The notes: a model not told the origin generated them from the sequence alone. 6,024 bases of DNA from an uncultured Clostridium sp. (GCA_958349075.1 CATWBR010000283.1:1-6024); one strand, 5' to 3'; counted from the stretch's first letter, positions 1-6,014 are shown. Numbers and translations are program-made.

Positions 1-187
1 CTTCCTGATTCCGCTAGAATGCCCTGTTTCTGGCACTTTTGGCAGGATTTCAGGCAGATTTCCCACAAGCTGCGGACACGCGGCCGGATATGGCCGCACA
101 GAAGCATAAGACGGCCTTTCTCGCGGAGTGCGGCCGCTTTAACGGCCATGCCGCCTTGGCACGCAGTATGCATCCACCGCAGAACGG
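1..187. other. Region downstream of metK with no recognised gene
   Basis: I see no confident gene here. On the minus strand an open frame begins at an ATG at 171-173, with a second in-frame ATG at 147-149, and stays open to the window edge for about 57 codons. It would encode a basic, cysteine-rich peptide with a CLKSCQKCQK stretch. An in-frame TAG lies 12 codons before the first ATG. Neither ATG has a properly spaced Shine-Dalgarno sequence, and no promoter is visible between this frame and the metK terminator. The plus strand is also open in one frame from the edge to 282, but that frame crosses the terminator and the metK stop, so it is probably chance. The minus frame could be the start of a gene, a remnant, or a chance frame in GC-rich DNA. 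I recognise no protein family. Confidence 0.3.
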
Positions 188-226
188 TTTTTTCTTTAAC
201 AGAGAGCTATCCTGTTAAAGAAAAAA
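188..226. repeat. Perfect 15-bp inverted repeat beyond the metK terminator
   Basis: The arms at 188-202 and 212-226 are perfect reverse complements (TTTTTTCTTTAACAG and its partner) around a 9-nt loop. On either strand the hairpin has its T-run before the stem and its A-run after it, the reverse of an intrinsic terminator. It directly adjoins the metK terminator, whose U-tract is the A-run of this repeat read on the minus strand. It could act as a backup 3'-end barrier or a stabilising structure; the role is inferred. Confidence 0.6.
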
Positions 227-258
227 ACAGAGAGCCCCGCAAACGCGGAACTCTCTGT
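221..258 (-). terminator. Rho-independent terminator of metK
   Basis: On the minus strand a 14-bp stem pairs 245-258 with 227-240 around the 4-nt loop GUUU (241-244). All 14 positions pair, two of them as G-U wobbles. A run of at least six U residues (226-221) follows at once. The stem begins 15 bases after the metK stop codon, so it should end the metK transcript. Confidence 0.95.
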
Positions 259-273
259 AAATTTCATCATGAA

Positions 274-1464
274 TTATTTTAAATAGCCTTTAAGAAGGTC
301 TGCCTTGTCCAGTTTCTCCCATGGAAGATCCAGATCATTGCGGCCGAAATGGCCGTATGCGGCAGTCTGCTTATAAAGCGGACGGCGCAGATCCAGCATT
401 TTGATAATTCCTGCCGGACGCAGGTCAAAATGTTCACGGATGATGCCCACCAGTTCCTGGTCACTCAGTTTGCCGGTGCCGAAGGTATCGGCCATGACGG
501 ATGTAGGCTGTGCCACGCCGATAGCGTAGGAAAGCTGGATCTCGCACTTGTCTGCCAGTCCTGCGGCTACGATATTCTTTGCCACATAGCGGGCCGCATA
601 GGCTGCCGAGCGGTCTACCTTTGTACAGTCCTTACCGGAGAATGCGCCGCCGCCGTGACGGGCGTAACCGCCGTAGGTATCAACAATAATCTTGCGGCCG
701 GTCAGTCCGCTGTCCCCGTGAGGACCGCCGATTACAAAGCGGCCGGTCGGATTAATAAAGAATTTTGTCTCTGAATCGATCATGCCTGACGGCAGAATCG
801 GGTCAAATACATGGCGTTTAATGTCCTTATGAATCTGTTCCTGGGTTACATTCTCATCATGCTGTGTGGACAGAACAATCGTATCCAGGCGGATCGGCGC
901 TCCGTTCTCATCATATTCTACCGTAACCTGTGTCTTTCCGTCGGGACGGAGATAAGAAAGAGTTCCGTTCTTGCGCACTTCCGTCAGGCGGCGCGCCAGT
1001 CTGTGTGCCATATAAATCGGATAAGGCATAAATTCTTCCGTCTCATTCGTGGCATATCCGAACATCATGCCCTGATCTCCGGCTCCAATCGCCTCCAGCT
1101 CTTCATCGGACATTTTATTCTCTTTGGCTTCCAGAGCCTTGTCCACGCCCATTGCAATATCGGTGGACTGCTCGTCAATCGCCGTGATAACACCGCAGGT
1201 GTCACAGTCAAAACCGTATTTTGCCCTGTCGTATCCAATCTCACGCACTGTCTCACGCACGATTTTCTGAATATCCACATAAGCCTGGGTTGTAATCTCA
1301 CCCATTACCATGACAAGTCCCGTCGTGGTAGCCGTCTCGCAGGCAACGCGGCTCATCGGATCCTGCTCTAATAAAGCATCCAGAATGGCATCGGAAATCT
1401 GATCGCACATTTTATCCGGATGGCCTTCGGTCACTGACTCAGATGTGAAAAGTAGTTTCTCCAT
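274..1464 (-). CDS. metK: S-adenosylmethionine synthetase (methionine adenosyltransferase)
   Basis: This cytoplasmic enzyme makes S-adenosylmethionine from L-methionine and ATP, releasing phosphate and pyrophosphate; SAM is the main methyl donor and feeds polyamine and cofactor synthesis. The 396 residues match the usual length of bacterial MetK. Visible motifs are [11 protein letters not shown] at the N-terminus (His15 and Asp17, substrate and metal site), the family signature GAGDQG at 128-133, a [12 protein letters not shown] segment at 247-258 and the phosphate-binding signature GGGAFSGKD at 271-279. All three repeated domains are present with no frameshift. The ATG at 1462-1464 is supported by AAGGAGG (1471-1477) with a 6-nt gap. 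The gene stands alone, with its own promoter, SAM-I riboswitch and terminator, so expression is expected to fall when SAM is plentiful. Identification is secure. Confidence 0.99.
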   Translation of the reverse strand: MEKLLFTSESVTEGHPDKMCDQISDAILDALLEQDPMSRVACETATTTGLVMVMGEITTQAYVDIQKIVRETVREIGYDRAKYGFDCDTCGVITAIDEQSTDIAMGVDKALEAKENKMSDEELEAIGAGDQGMMFGYATNETEEFMPYPIYMAHRLARRLTEVRKNGTLSYLRPDGKTQVTVEYDENGAPIRLDTIVLSTQHDENVTQEQIHKDIKRHVFDPILPSGMIDSETKFFINPTGRFVIGGPHGDSGLTGRKIIVDTYGGYARHGGGAFSGKDCTKVDRSAAYAARYVAKNIVAAGLADKCEIQLSYAIGVAQPTSVMADTFGTGKLSDQELVGIIREHFDLRPAGIIKMLDLRRPLYKQTAAYGHFGRNDLDLPWEKLDKADLLKGYLK

Positions 1465-1492
1465 TGTATTCCTCCTTGTTTTTAAAAGACGA

Positions 1493-1518
1493 TGAAAATA
1501 TGCTCCGCAGTATTTTCA
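1493..1518 (-). other. Extra hairpin between the riboswitch terminator and the metK ribosome binding site
   Basis: TGAAAATA (1518-1511 read on the minus strand) pairs with TATTTTCA (1500-1493) in a perfect 8-bp stem. The intervening C-TGC-GGA-GCA can add a 3-bp inner stem. The hairpin ends 15 nt before the Shine-Dalgarno sequence and forms only in transcripts that pass the riboswitch terminator. It does not cover AAGGAGG. It may protect the read-through mRNA 5' region or place the ribosome; this is inference. Confidence 0.5.
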
Positions 1519-1527
1519 CCGCAGATC

Positions 1528-1555
1528 AATAAAAAGTCCGTAGCAATACGGACTT
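1528..1555 (-). terminator. Riboswitch-controlled attenuator terminator in the metK leader
   Basis: On the minus strand AAGUCCGUA (1555-1547) pairs with UACGGACUU (1542-1534) in a perfect 9-bp stem around the loop UUGC. UUUAUU follows directly, so the U-tract starts inside the last stem bases. The stem's 5' arm overlaps the antiterminator partner at 1550-1558, so the two structures exclude each other. It lies about 70 nt upstream of metK and is the expression platform of the SAM-I riboswitch. Confidence 0.93.
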
Positions 1556-1575
1556 GATTGTGGTCTATCAAATCC
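1550..1575 (-). promoter_or_regulatory. Antiterminator of the metK SAM riboswitch
   Basis: GGAUUUGAU (1575-1567 on the minus strand) can pair with AUCAAGUCC (1558-1550) over nine positions, one a G-U wobble, around an 8-nt loop. Its first arm includes GGAU (1575-1572), which is also the outer 3' side of aptamer helix P1. Its second arm takes six bases of the terminator 5' arm. This is the expected three-way switch: with SAM bound, P1 holds GGAU and the terminator forms; without SAM, the antiterminator forms and metK is transcribed. Confidence 0.88.
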
Positions 1576-1726
1576 TCTTATTGCTCGATTGACCGGAACA
1601 TTCCGGCGCCTCGCTCAGGCTGGCACCTTCCGCCTCTCACAATCGGGACATCTTGTCCTTCCTGCTTAAACGGGGTTGCCGTGACTTCACAGATCCTTTG
1701 TATCTCCATCACTCTGAATAAGGGAT
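1572..1726 (-). promoter_or_regulatory. SAM-I (S-box) riboswitch aptamer upstream of metK
   Basis: Reading the minus strand from 1726, P1 pairs AUCC-CUUAUU (1726-1717) with AAUAAG-A-GGAU (1582-1572), with one A bulged. Next come the S-box core elements: a GUGAUGGAGAU segment and its partner AUCUGUGAAGUCAC, which form P2 with the expected kink-turn; the conserved GGCAACC; and AAGGUGCC. P3 pairs ACCCCG (1676-1671) with CGGAAGGU (1632-1625), leaving the typical AA bulge. A stable CCGGA/UCCGG hairpin (1606-1593) sits in the P4 region. AGG in the P2 loop can pair with CCU after GUGCC, as expected for the pseudoknot. The aptamer is about 155 nt, somewhat long for the class, because the P3 arm is enlarged. 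The motifs and the metK context together make the class assignment firm; the exact pairing is by eye. Confidence 0.95.
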
Positions 1727-1763
1727 AATTACGTACTTTTTAATTAACTTAACTGCAACATGT

Positions 1764-1792
1764 ACGATATCATACTCTTTTTCCTATGTCAA
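1764..1792 (-). promoter_or_regulatory. metK promoter
   Basis: On the minus strand a perfect -35 hexamer TTGACA (1792-1787) is followed, after a 17-bp spacer, by the -10 hexamer TATCGT (1769-1764). TGA just before the -10 makes it an extended -10. Transcription should start near 1757, about 30 nt upstream of the riboswitch P1, giving a leader of roughly 290 nt before the metK start codon. This is a vegetative sigma-A type promoter. Confidence 0.85.
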
Positions 1793-1799
1793 GTAATAT

Positions 1800-1910
1800 C
1801 AGAAAAAATTAGTTGAGATGCGGGGACGCCTCTGAAAGACGGAGGGCGGGGTGCTGAGACTGGTTGATGGGTCTTCAGTCCCGGCGGAGTTCTCATTTTT
1901 CATCATCAGC
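1800..1910. other. Unassigned spacer between the murA terminator and the metK promoter
   Basis: This stretch lies between the murA terminator and the metK -35 element. Both strands lack a credible open frame with a ribosome binding site; the only ATG-led frames are a few codons long. The middle is GC-rich (around 1820-1850), unlike the AT-rich promoter beside it. A weak GACTG/CAGTC inverted repeat (1858-1862 with 1876-1880) has a 13-nt loop and no U-tract. I cannot assign a function. Confidence 0.4.
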
Positions 1911-1973
1911 AAAAATTTCGGGGCAGAGCGCCGGATTCCGGTAATCTGCCGAAATCCGCTTCTCTGCCCCGAA
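1911..1973 (-). terminator. Long two-storey intrinsic terminator of murA
   Basis: Read on the minus strand, TTCGGGGCAGAG (1973-1962) pairs perfectly with CTCTGCCCCGAA (1928-1917). Inside, after a 3x3 internal loop (AAG facing GCG), CGGATTTCGG pairs with CCGGAATCCG over 10 positions (one G-U) around the loop CAGATTA. The stem is followed by A and five U residues (1915-1911). It starts 23 nt after the murA stop. The plus strand has no T-run on the other side, so it should work in one direction only. Confidence 0.92.
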
Positions 1974-1996
1974 TGATATCACAGGCGCTTTGTCTG

Positions 1997-3289
1997 TCAA
2001 CCTACTTTTAATTTAAACTTGTGGGCTTCCTTCTCAGAATCCACCTTCTCAATCACGGCTCCCAGGCCCTGAAGTTTCTTCTCAAAATTCTCATAGCCCC
2101 TCTGGATATATCCAATCTCGTCGACTATCGTATATCCCTCGGCAGCCAGTCCCGCAATAACAAGCGCAGCTCCGGCTCTCAGGTCAGGTGCATTCACCTG
2201 CGCTCCCGTCAGCTTCTTTACTCCGCTGATGATGGCGGTATAGCCTTCCACTTTGACATTGCTTCCCATTCTGGCAAGCTCGTCCACATATTTAAACCGG
2301 TTCTCGAAAATACTCTCTGTAACAATGCTGGTTCCCTCTGCCAGGGCCAGTGTAACGGTCATCTGCGGCTGCATATCCGTCGGGAATCCCGGATACGGCA
2401 GTGTCTTGATATCCGTATGTTTCTGCTTCGGCCTGCCGACCACGCGTACGGCCTCGTCAAACTCCCTGACTTCACAGCCCAGCTCAATCAGCTTGGCAGT
2501 AATGGCCTCAAGGTGCTTTGGAATTACATTCTGTACCATAACGTCACCACGGGTGATGGCTGCGGCACACATAAATGTTCCTGCTTCTATCTGATCGGGA
2601 ATAATGGAATACTCCGTTCCATGCAGTTTGTGGACTCCTTTAATGCGGATTACATCCGTACCGGCGCCTTTGACATTGGCTCCCATGCTGTTCAGGAAGT
2701 TGGCAACGTCAACTACATGAGGTTCCTTTGCAGGGTTCTCAATAATCGTTTCGCCTTCTGCCAGGGTAGCCGCCATCATGATATTGATCGTGGCCCCAAC
2801 GGAAACTACGTCCAGATAAATGTGGCTTCCCACAAGATCGATGGCATGAGCCACTACTGCGCCCTTCTCCACCTCAATCTTGGCACCGAGGGCACGAAAC
2901 CCCTTCAGGTGCTGGTCAATCGGCCTGCTGCCGATATTGCATCCGCCGGGAAGCGGCACTTCCGCACTCTTGTACTTGCCCAGCAGAGCGCCTATAAAAT
3001 AGTAAGACGCACGGATCTTACGTATATATTCATCATCTACACTGACCTCTTTAATGTTCTTTGCATTAATACGGACCGTATGTCTGTCAATACGCTCCAC
3101 GTCGGCGCCGATCTCATCTATCGCTTCAAGAAGCACATTGATATCTCTGACATCCGGAAGGTTCTCTATCAGAACGTCCTCGTCCGTCATGATTGATGCA
3201 GCCAAGATTCCCAAAGCAGCATTCTTTGCTCCGCTGATAATGACTTCCCCTACCAGAGAGTTGCCGCCTTTCATTATATATTGTTCCAT
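1997..3289 (-). CDS. murA: UDP-N-acetylglucosamine 1-carboxyvinyltransferase
   Basis: MurA transfers enolpyruvate from phosphoenolpyruvate to UDP-GlcNAc in the cytoplasm, the first committed step of peptidoglycan synthesis and the target of fosfomycin. The 430-residue product is close to the usual 417-435. Key residues are visible: Lys22-Asn23 in SGAKNAAL, the catalytic and fosfomycin-reactive Cys117 in PGGCNIGSRPIDQH, Asp305 in PGFPTDMQPQ and Arg371 in DLRAGAALV. The two-domain inside-out barrel is complete from end to end. Because Cys117 is present rather than Asp, the enzyme should be of the fosfomycin-sensitive type. The ATG at 3287-3289 follows GAGGTG (3295-3300) at 5 nt. Many Firmicutes carry two MurA paralogues; this window alone does not show which one this is. 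The gene has its own promoter and a strong terminator. Confidence 0.98.
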   Translation of the reverse strand: MEQYIMKGGNSLVGEVIISGAKNAALGILAASIMTDEDVLIENLPDVRDINVLLEAIDEIGADVERIDRHTVRINAKNIKEVSVDDEYIRKIRASYYFIGALLGKYKSAEVPLPGGCNIGSRPIDQHLKGFRALGAKIEVEKGAVVAHAIDLVGSHIYLDVVSVGATINIMMAATLAEGETIIENPAKEPHVVDVANFLNSMGANVKGAGTDVIRIKGVHKLHGTEYSIIPDQIEAGTFMCAAAITRGDVMVQNVIPKHLEAITAKLIELGCEVREFDEAVRVVGRPKQKHTDIKTLPYPGFPTDMQPQMTVTLALAEGTSIVTESIFENRFKYVDELARMGSNVKVEGYTAIISGVKKLTGAQVNAPDLRAGAALVIAGLAAEGYTIVDEIGYIQRGYENFEKKLQGLGAVIEKVDSEKEAHKFKLKVG

Positions 3290-3315
3290 CCTCGCACCTC
3301 AAAAATATATTAAAA

Positions 3316-3352
3316 AACAATGTATATTGTTACAGAATTCTTAAATTCTAAC
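3316..3352 (-). promoter_or_regulatory. Two overlapping hairpins in the murA leader
   Basis: In the minus-strand transcript, GUUA-GAAUU (3352-3344) can pair with AAUUC-UG-UAAC (3339-3329, with UG bulged) around the loop UAAG. Next, AACAAU (3331-3326) pairs with AUUGUU (3321-3316) around AUAC, followed directly by UUUU. The two hairpins share bases 3329-3331, so full forms of both cannot coexist. The second looks like a weak AU-only terminator. Alternatively it is a near-palindromic operator in the DNA. The function is inferred from pairing only. Confidence 0.4.
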
Positions 3353-3367
3353 AATCGCTTTCTACTG

Positions 3368-3395
3368 ATTATACCATATCATCAGGATTTGTAAA
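3368..3395 (-). promoter_or_regulatory. murA promoter
   Basis: On the minus strand the -35 hexamer TTTACA (3395-3390) and a perfect -10 TATAAT (3373-3368) are separated by 16 bp. TGG before the -10 gives an extended -10. Transcription should start near 3361, leaving a leader of about 70 nt ahead of the murA ATG. The promoter lies in the gap after the 827-residue gene, so murA can be expressed independently of it. Confidence 0.88.
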
Positions 3396-3445
3396 GGTTT
3401 CGTCTACTTTTTTACGTTTTCAGCCCCTTGCTATACCAGTATCTG

Positions 3446-5929
3446 CTATTGTGCCGGAAGGAATCCGATGAAGTCATTTGCACCGTTATTTGTAAAAAAT
3501 GCCGCCGCGTCATTCAGACCTATCTTCTCAATGTAAGCAAATTCCGTCCCCGGGAACCAGAGGCAGGAGATATTATACTGATCATATCCGTATATCAGTC
3601 CGTAGCTTCCATTGCCCAGGTAGGCCACTACCGGACAGCCGCGGAAAACAAAATACAGAACCTGGTTCAGAGTGCATCCCCTGGCGTTTACAAACTGTAC
3701 GCCGTCTGAGGATTCTTCCTTTCCCTGGGCCATTTCATCCAGATACCGCTTAATCACGGCCACTTCATTCTGTATATCCTTAATCGTCCTGGCATCGTTT
3801 CGGTTCGCCCTCACCCAGAATACACGGCCATCCTGATCGGTGACCAGTCCCATATCATCATAGGCCGCCTGCACTGCCTGCGTAAAGTCTACGAATGAAC
3901 CGTTCATTCTTCCTCCGCCGTACGCATAGTAACGCCTGATGTTCATCGGCCTGTTTGCAGTCAGCATAATGACATTATTTTCCTCGGCGACCGCTTTCTT
4001 CGGTACGTGAACCCTGATACTGCGGGATTTGGCTGTCTGGGAATTCAACTGCACAAAGTACAGGCGCCCCTTTGCCGAATCTGCCAGGTATCCGATTCCG
4101 GCCAGAGGGTCGGCAATCACTTCCTCATTGCATACAAGCGTATCTTCATCCGCCACTTCATAATCGCTGCCCGATTTGCGCATTCTTGTCATATGGACGC
4201 GGCTGTCCCGTATCTGTACGTCCGTCAGATAAAGCCCCTGGCGCTCATACCTCGTCTCTGTCTCCATATTGCTGCCCACAATCTCAAGCGCATAGAGCGG
4301 AAGTCCCGTCACGCGGCCGTCTGTCATCAGTTTTTCACCGGGCGCCGCCAGCCCGTATACCAAATCGCTGCCGACAAAGCCCACCAGACGGATCACCGTC
4401 TGATCCTGGAAGCGTATCTCGTCCTTCTTGCCCGTCTTCAGATCCATGACATTCAGCCTCTCGGAGCTGTAAATGTTGTTTCCATCCTGCCAGGCAATCC
4501 TGGAACCGTCGGCACTGACGGCAAAGTTTTCCTCTGTCAGGCCGTCGGCCACCACCATATACTCCTTACCGGACAGTTCCACCCCGTAAACGGCGTGATC
4601 CATCAGCAGATACAGCGTCTGGTTGCTGCTTAAATAACTCAGGCGGCCAATATCCTGACGCAGGCTCCAGTAATCTTCATTTGAAGGCAGATAGAGGCGT
4701 TCCGTCAGCGTATTATCCCCGCTCTCATATCTGTAGAGGGCCACGCCCGTCGTTCCTTCATGGTTGCCCCTGTTCATATATCCATAAACGAGGAAGTCGA
4801 TATTCCCCTCTTCGCTCACCGAAAGAATCTTGACGCCATAAGAGTTAAAATTCGTTCTCAGGTCATCTTCGCTCTTTCTGAACGCAAAGACCTTAGTGCT
4901 GCTCCCTTTTTCCGCATCGTAACACCACAGTGCACGGTTTGCCACAAAGGCGCGGTATTTTTCAGAAGGATCGCTCATGGTCTGCAGTTCATCGGAGTCG
5001 GAAATCCCCAGCATAATGCGTTTGTCCGAGTACAGGCTGCTGTCTCCGGAAAAAATCTGGTTCATACGCCTGTCATAGTTCATCATGTATGTTCTCTGGG
5101 TGTTCCATTTCATCGTAAAGCTCTCGGTCACGTCAAAATATTCCTGCTCCCCGTCCTCATCCGCCGTGCTGGCCACGTAATTAAGTTCAATAATTCCCAT
5201 GATGCCCTGCATCTCTTTGATATGAATGGACACTTCGCTCTCACGCTTCATCTCCATGCCGCGCCATGTAAGCTGGGTAAAGCTGTTTTTCAGGGTCACC
5301 TCGCCAAGGGAACTGTTATCTGCATTCAAATCCGTCTCGAGGTAGGTTGTTAAATCCCTGGCCGTATCGTAGCTGAACGTCTTATCGGAAAATTCCCTGG
5401 CCAGAGTCAGCATTTCTTCCATATGATTGTTCTCCGACCACACAACGCGGGTATAGTAATAAACCGCCGGATGATCCTCGGTGGAAATAGCGATTGTCAT
5501 CATATATTCTTCGCCGGCCGTCAAAAGGTTCTGGATCGGCAGCACGGCGCTTACGTCCGTCCCCTCCTGTGTCCACTCCTCGAGAACCGTTCTCTCGACA
5601 AGGCGCTCACCGTCCAGGCTCCTTATCTCATACTGGATTCCCCTCACCTTGGAATCCACATCCTGGAAGGTGACGGGCAGTCTGCGATCCTGCGGCAGGA
5701 CCGTCAGGTCTCCGCGGCCGGCGCTGGTGTGCTTGTCCTCAATAAAGCCGTAGAGACAGTTCATCCTGCTCCCAAACAGCTCCATATAAGCTACCGGAAG
5801 ATTGGCGTCCTCAATCGACGTGTAGACGGCGCCGTCATCTCCTTTTTTTGAAGACCATATAAAATAGGCGGCCAGAGCCACCACGAATATCACCAGTAAA
5901 ATTATTGCTTTCTTTATCGTTTTTCTCAT
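3446..5929 (-). CDS. Membrane-anchored extracytoplasmic protein with beta-propeller-like region and degenerate C39-like C-terminus
   Basis: I do not recognise a named gene. The 827-residue product starts with a basic tail and one hydrophobic segment (about 8-25), followed by SSKK. There is no lipobox cysteine, so it is probably a signal anchor with the rest outside the cell. Residues 40-165 look like beta-rich, Ig-like sequence. Residues 320-640 contain short strand-rich repeats, including a PD40/TolB-like unit around 466-505 (FAVSADGSRIAW, then NVMDLKTGKKDEI), suggesting a beta-propeller. Residues 711-735 look helical. Residues 750-824 (GCTLNQVLYFV, CPVVAYLGNG, LIYGYD, GANDFIGFL) resemble the C39-like papain fold, but the usual catalytic His is absent. 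The ATG at 5927-5929 has a modest AAGGAAC (5937-5943) 7 nt upstream. No terminator separates it from murA, so an envelope role is possible. The coding call is firm; the domain calls are inference. Confidence 0.9.
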   Translation of the reverse strand: MRKTIKKAIILLVIFVVALAAYFIWSSKKGDDGAVYTSIEDANLPVAYMELFGSRMNCLYGFIEDKHTSAGRGDLTVLPQDRRLPVTFQDVDSKVRGIQYEIRSLDGERLVERTVLEEWTQEGTDVSAVLPIQNLLTAGEEYMMTIAISTEDHPAVYYYTRVVWSENNHMEEMLTLAREFSDKTFSYDTARDLTTYLETDLNADNSSLGEVTLKNSFTQLTWRGMEMKRESEVSIHIKEMQGIMGIIELNYVASTADEDGEQEYFDVTESFTMKWNTQRTYMMNYDRRMNQIFSGDSSLYSDKRIMLGISDSDELQTMSDPSEKYRAFVANRALWCYDAEKGSSTKVFAFRKSEDDLRTNFNSYGVKILSVSEEGNIDFLVYGYMNRGNHEGTTGVALYRYESGDNTLTERLYLPSNEDYWSLRQDIGRLSYLSSNQTLYLLMDHAVYGVELSGKEYMVVADGLTEENFAVSADGSRIAWQDGNNIYSSERLNVMDLKTGKKDEIRFQDQTVIRLVGFVGSDLVYGLAAPGEKLMTDGRVTGLPLYALEIVGSNMETETRYERQGLYLTDVQIRDSRVHMTRMRKSGSDYEVADEDTLVCNEEVIADPLAGIGYLADSAKGRLYFVQLNSQTAKSRSIRVHVPKKAVAEENNVIMLTANRPMNIRRYYAYGGGRMNGSFVDFTQAVQAAYDDMGLVTDQDGRVFWVRANRNDARTIKDIQNEVAVIKRYLDEMAQGKEESSDGVQFVNARGCTLNQVLYFVFRGCPVVAYLGNGSYGLIYGYDQYNISCLWFPGTEFAYIEKIGLNDAAAFFTNNGANDFIGFLPAQ

Positions 5930-5957
5930 TCTGCCTGTTCCTTCTATAGAAAATACT

Positions 5958-5969
5958 AAACAATTGTTT
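5958..5969. promoter_or_regulatory. Perfect 12-bp palindrome in the leader of the 827-residue gene
   Basis: AAACAATTGTTT is fully self-complementary. The flanks ACT and AGT extend the symmetry if one C (5970) is skipped. It lies about 30 bp upstream of the start codon and downstream of the predicted transcription start, a suitable place for a repressor roadblock. A chance AT-rich palindrome cannot be excluded. Confidence 0.4.
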
Positions 5970-5987
5970 CAGTCTGTTTTTTTCAGT

Positions 5988-6014
5988 TATAATGTCCACT
6001 TCGTGCACATTATA
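5988..6014. promoter_or_regulatory. Interrupted inverted repeat overlapping the promoter core (possible operator)
   Basis: The 8-bp arms TATAATGT and ACATTATA (6007-6014 and 5988-5995) flank an 11-bp centre, in which CAC and GTG can pair around GAA. One arm contains the -10 hexamer of the promoter for the 827-residue gene, and the repeat reaches past the expected start site. A bound dimer here would block the promoter. The same symmetry puts a TATAAT on the plus strand at 5988-5993. Confidence 0.5.

Noticed and set aside
188..226. The 15-bp inverted repeat as a canonical bidirectional terminator
   Set aside because: On both strands the T-run is before the stem and the A-run after it, so no U-tract follows the hairpin.
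19..282. An 87-codon plus-strand open frame at the left edge
   Set aside because: It runs through the metK terminator, the outer inverted repeat and the metK stop codon, and has no Shine-Dalgarno sequence.
811..1371. A 186-codon plus-strand open frame opposite metK
   Set aside because: It is antisense to an intact metK and has no start signals or recognisable motifs.
1858..1880. GACTG/CAGTC hairpin as a terminator or operator
   Set aside because: It has only five pairs, a 13-nt loop and no U-tract; easily expected by chance.
2021..3196. A 391-codon open frame on the plus strand opposite murA
   Set aside because: It lies almost wholly antisense to murA, whose motifs are complete. The translation shows no family features and no suitable ribosome binding site; it is a codon-bias shadow.
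4007..5353. Several plus-strand open frames of 125-208 codons opposite the 827-residue gene
   Set aside because: All are inside the long minus-strand frame, which has a signal anchor, a promoter and protein-like composition. The shadows are rich in His, Arg and Pro, as expected for antisense reading.
3446..5929. Lipoprotein assignment for the 827-residue product
   Set aside because: No cysteine follows the hydrophobic segment in a lipobox; the first Cys is residue 58.
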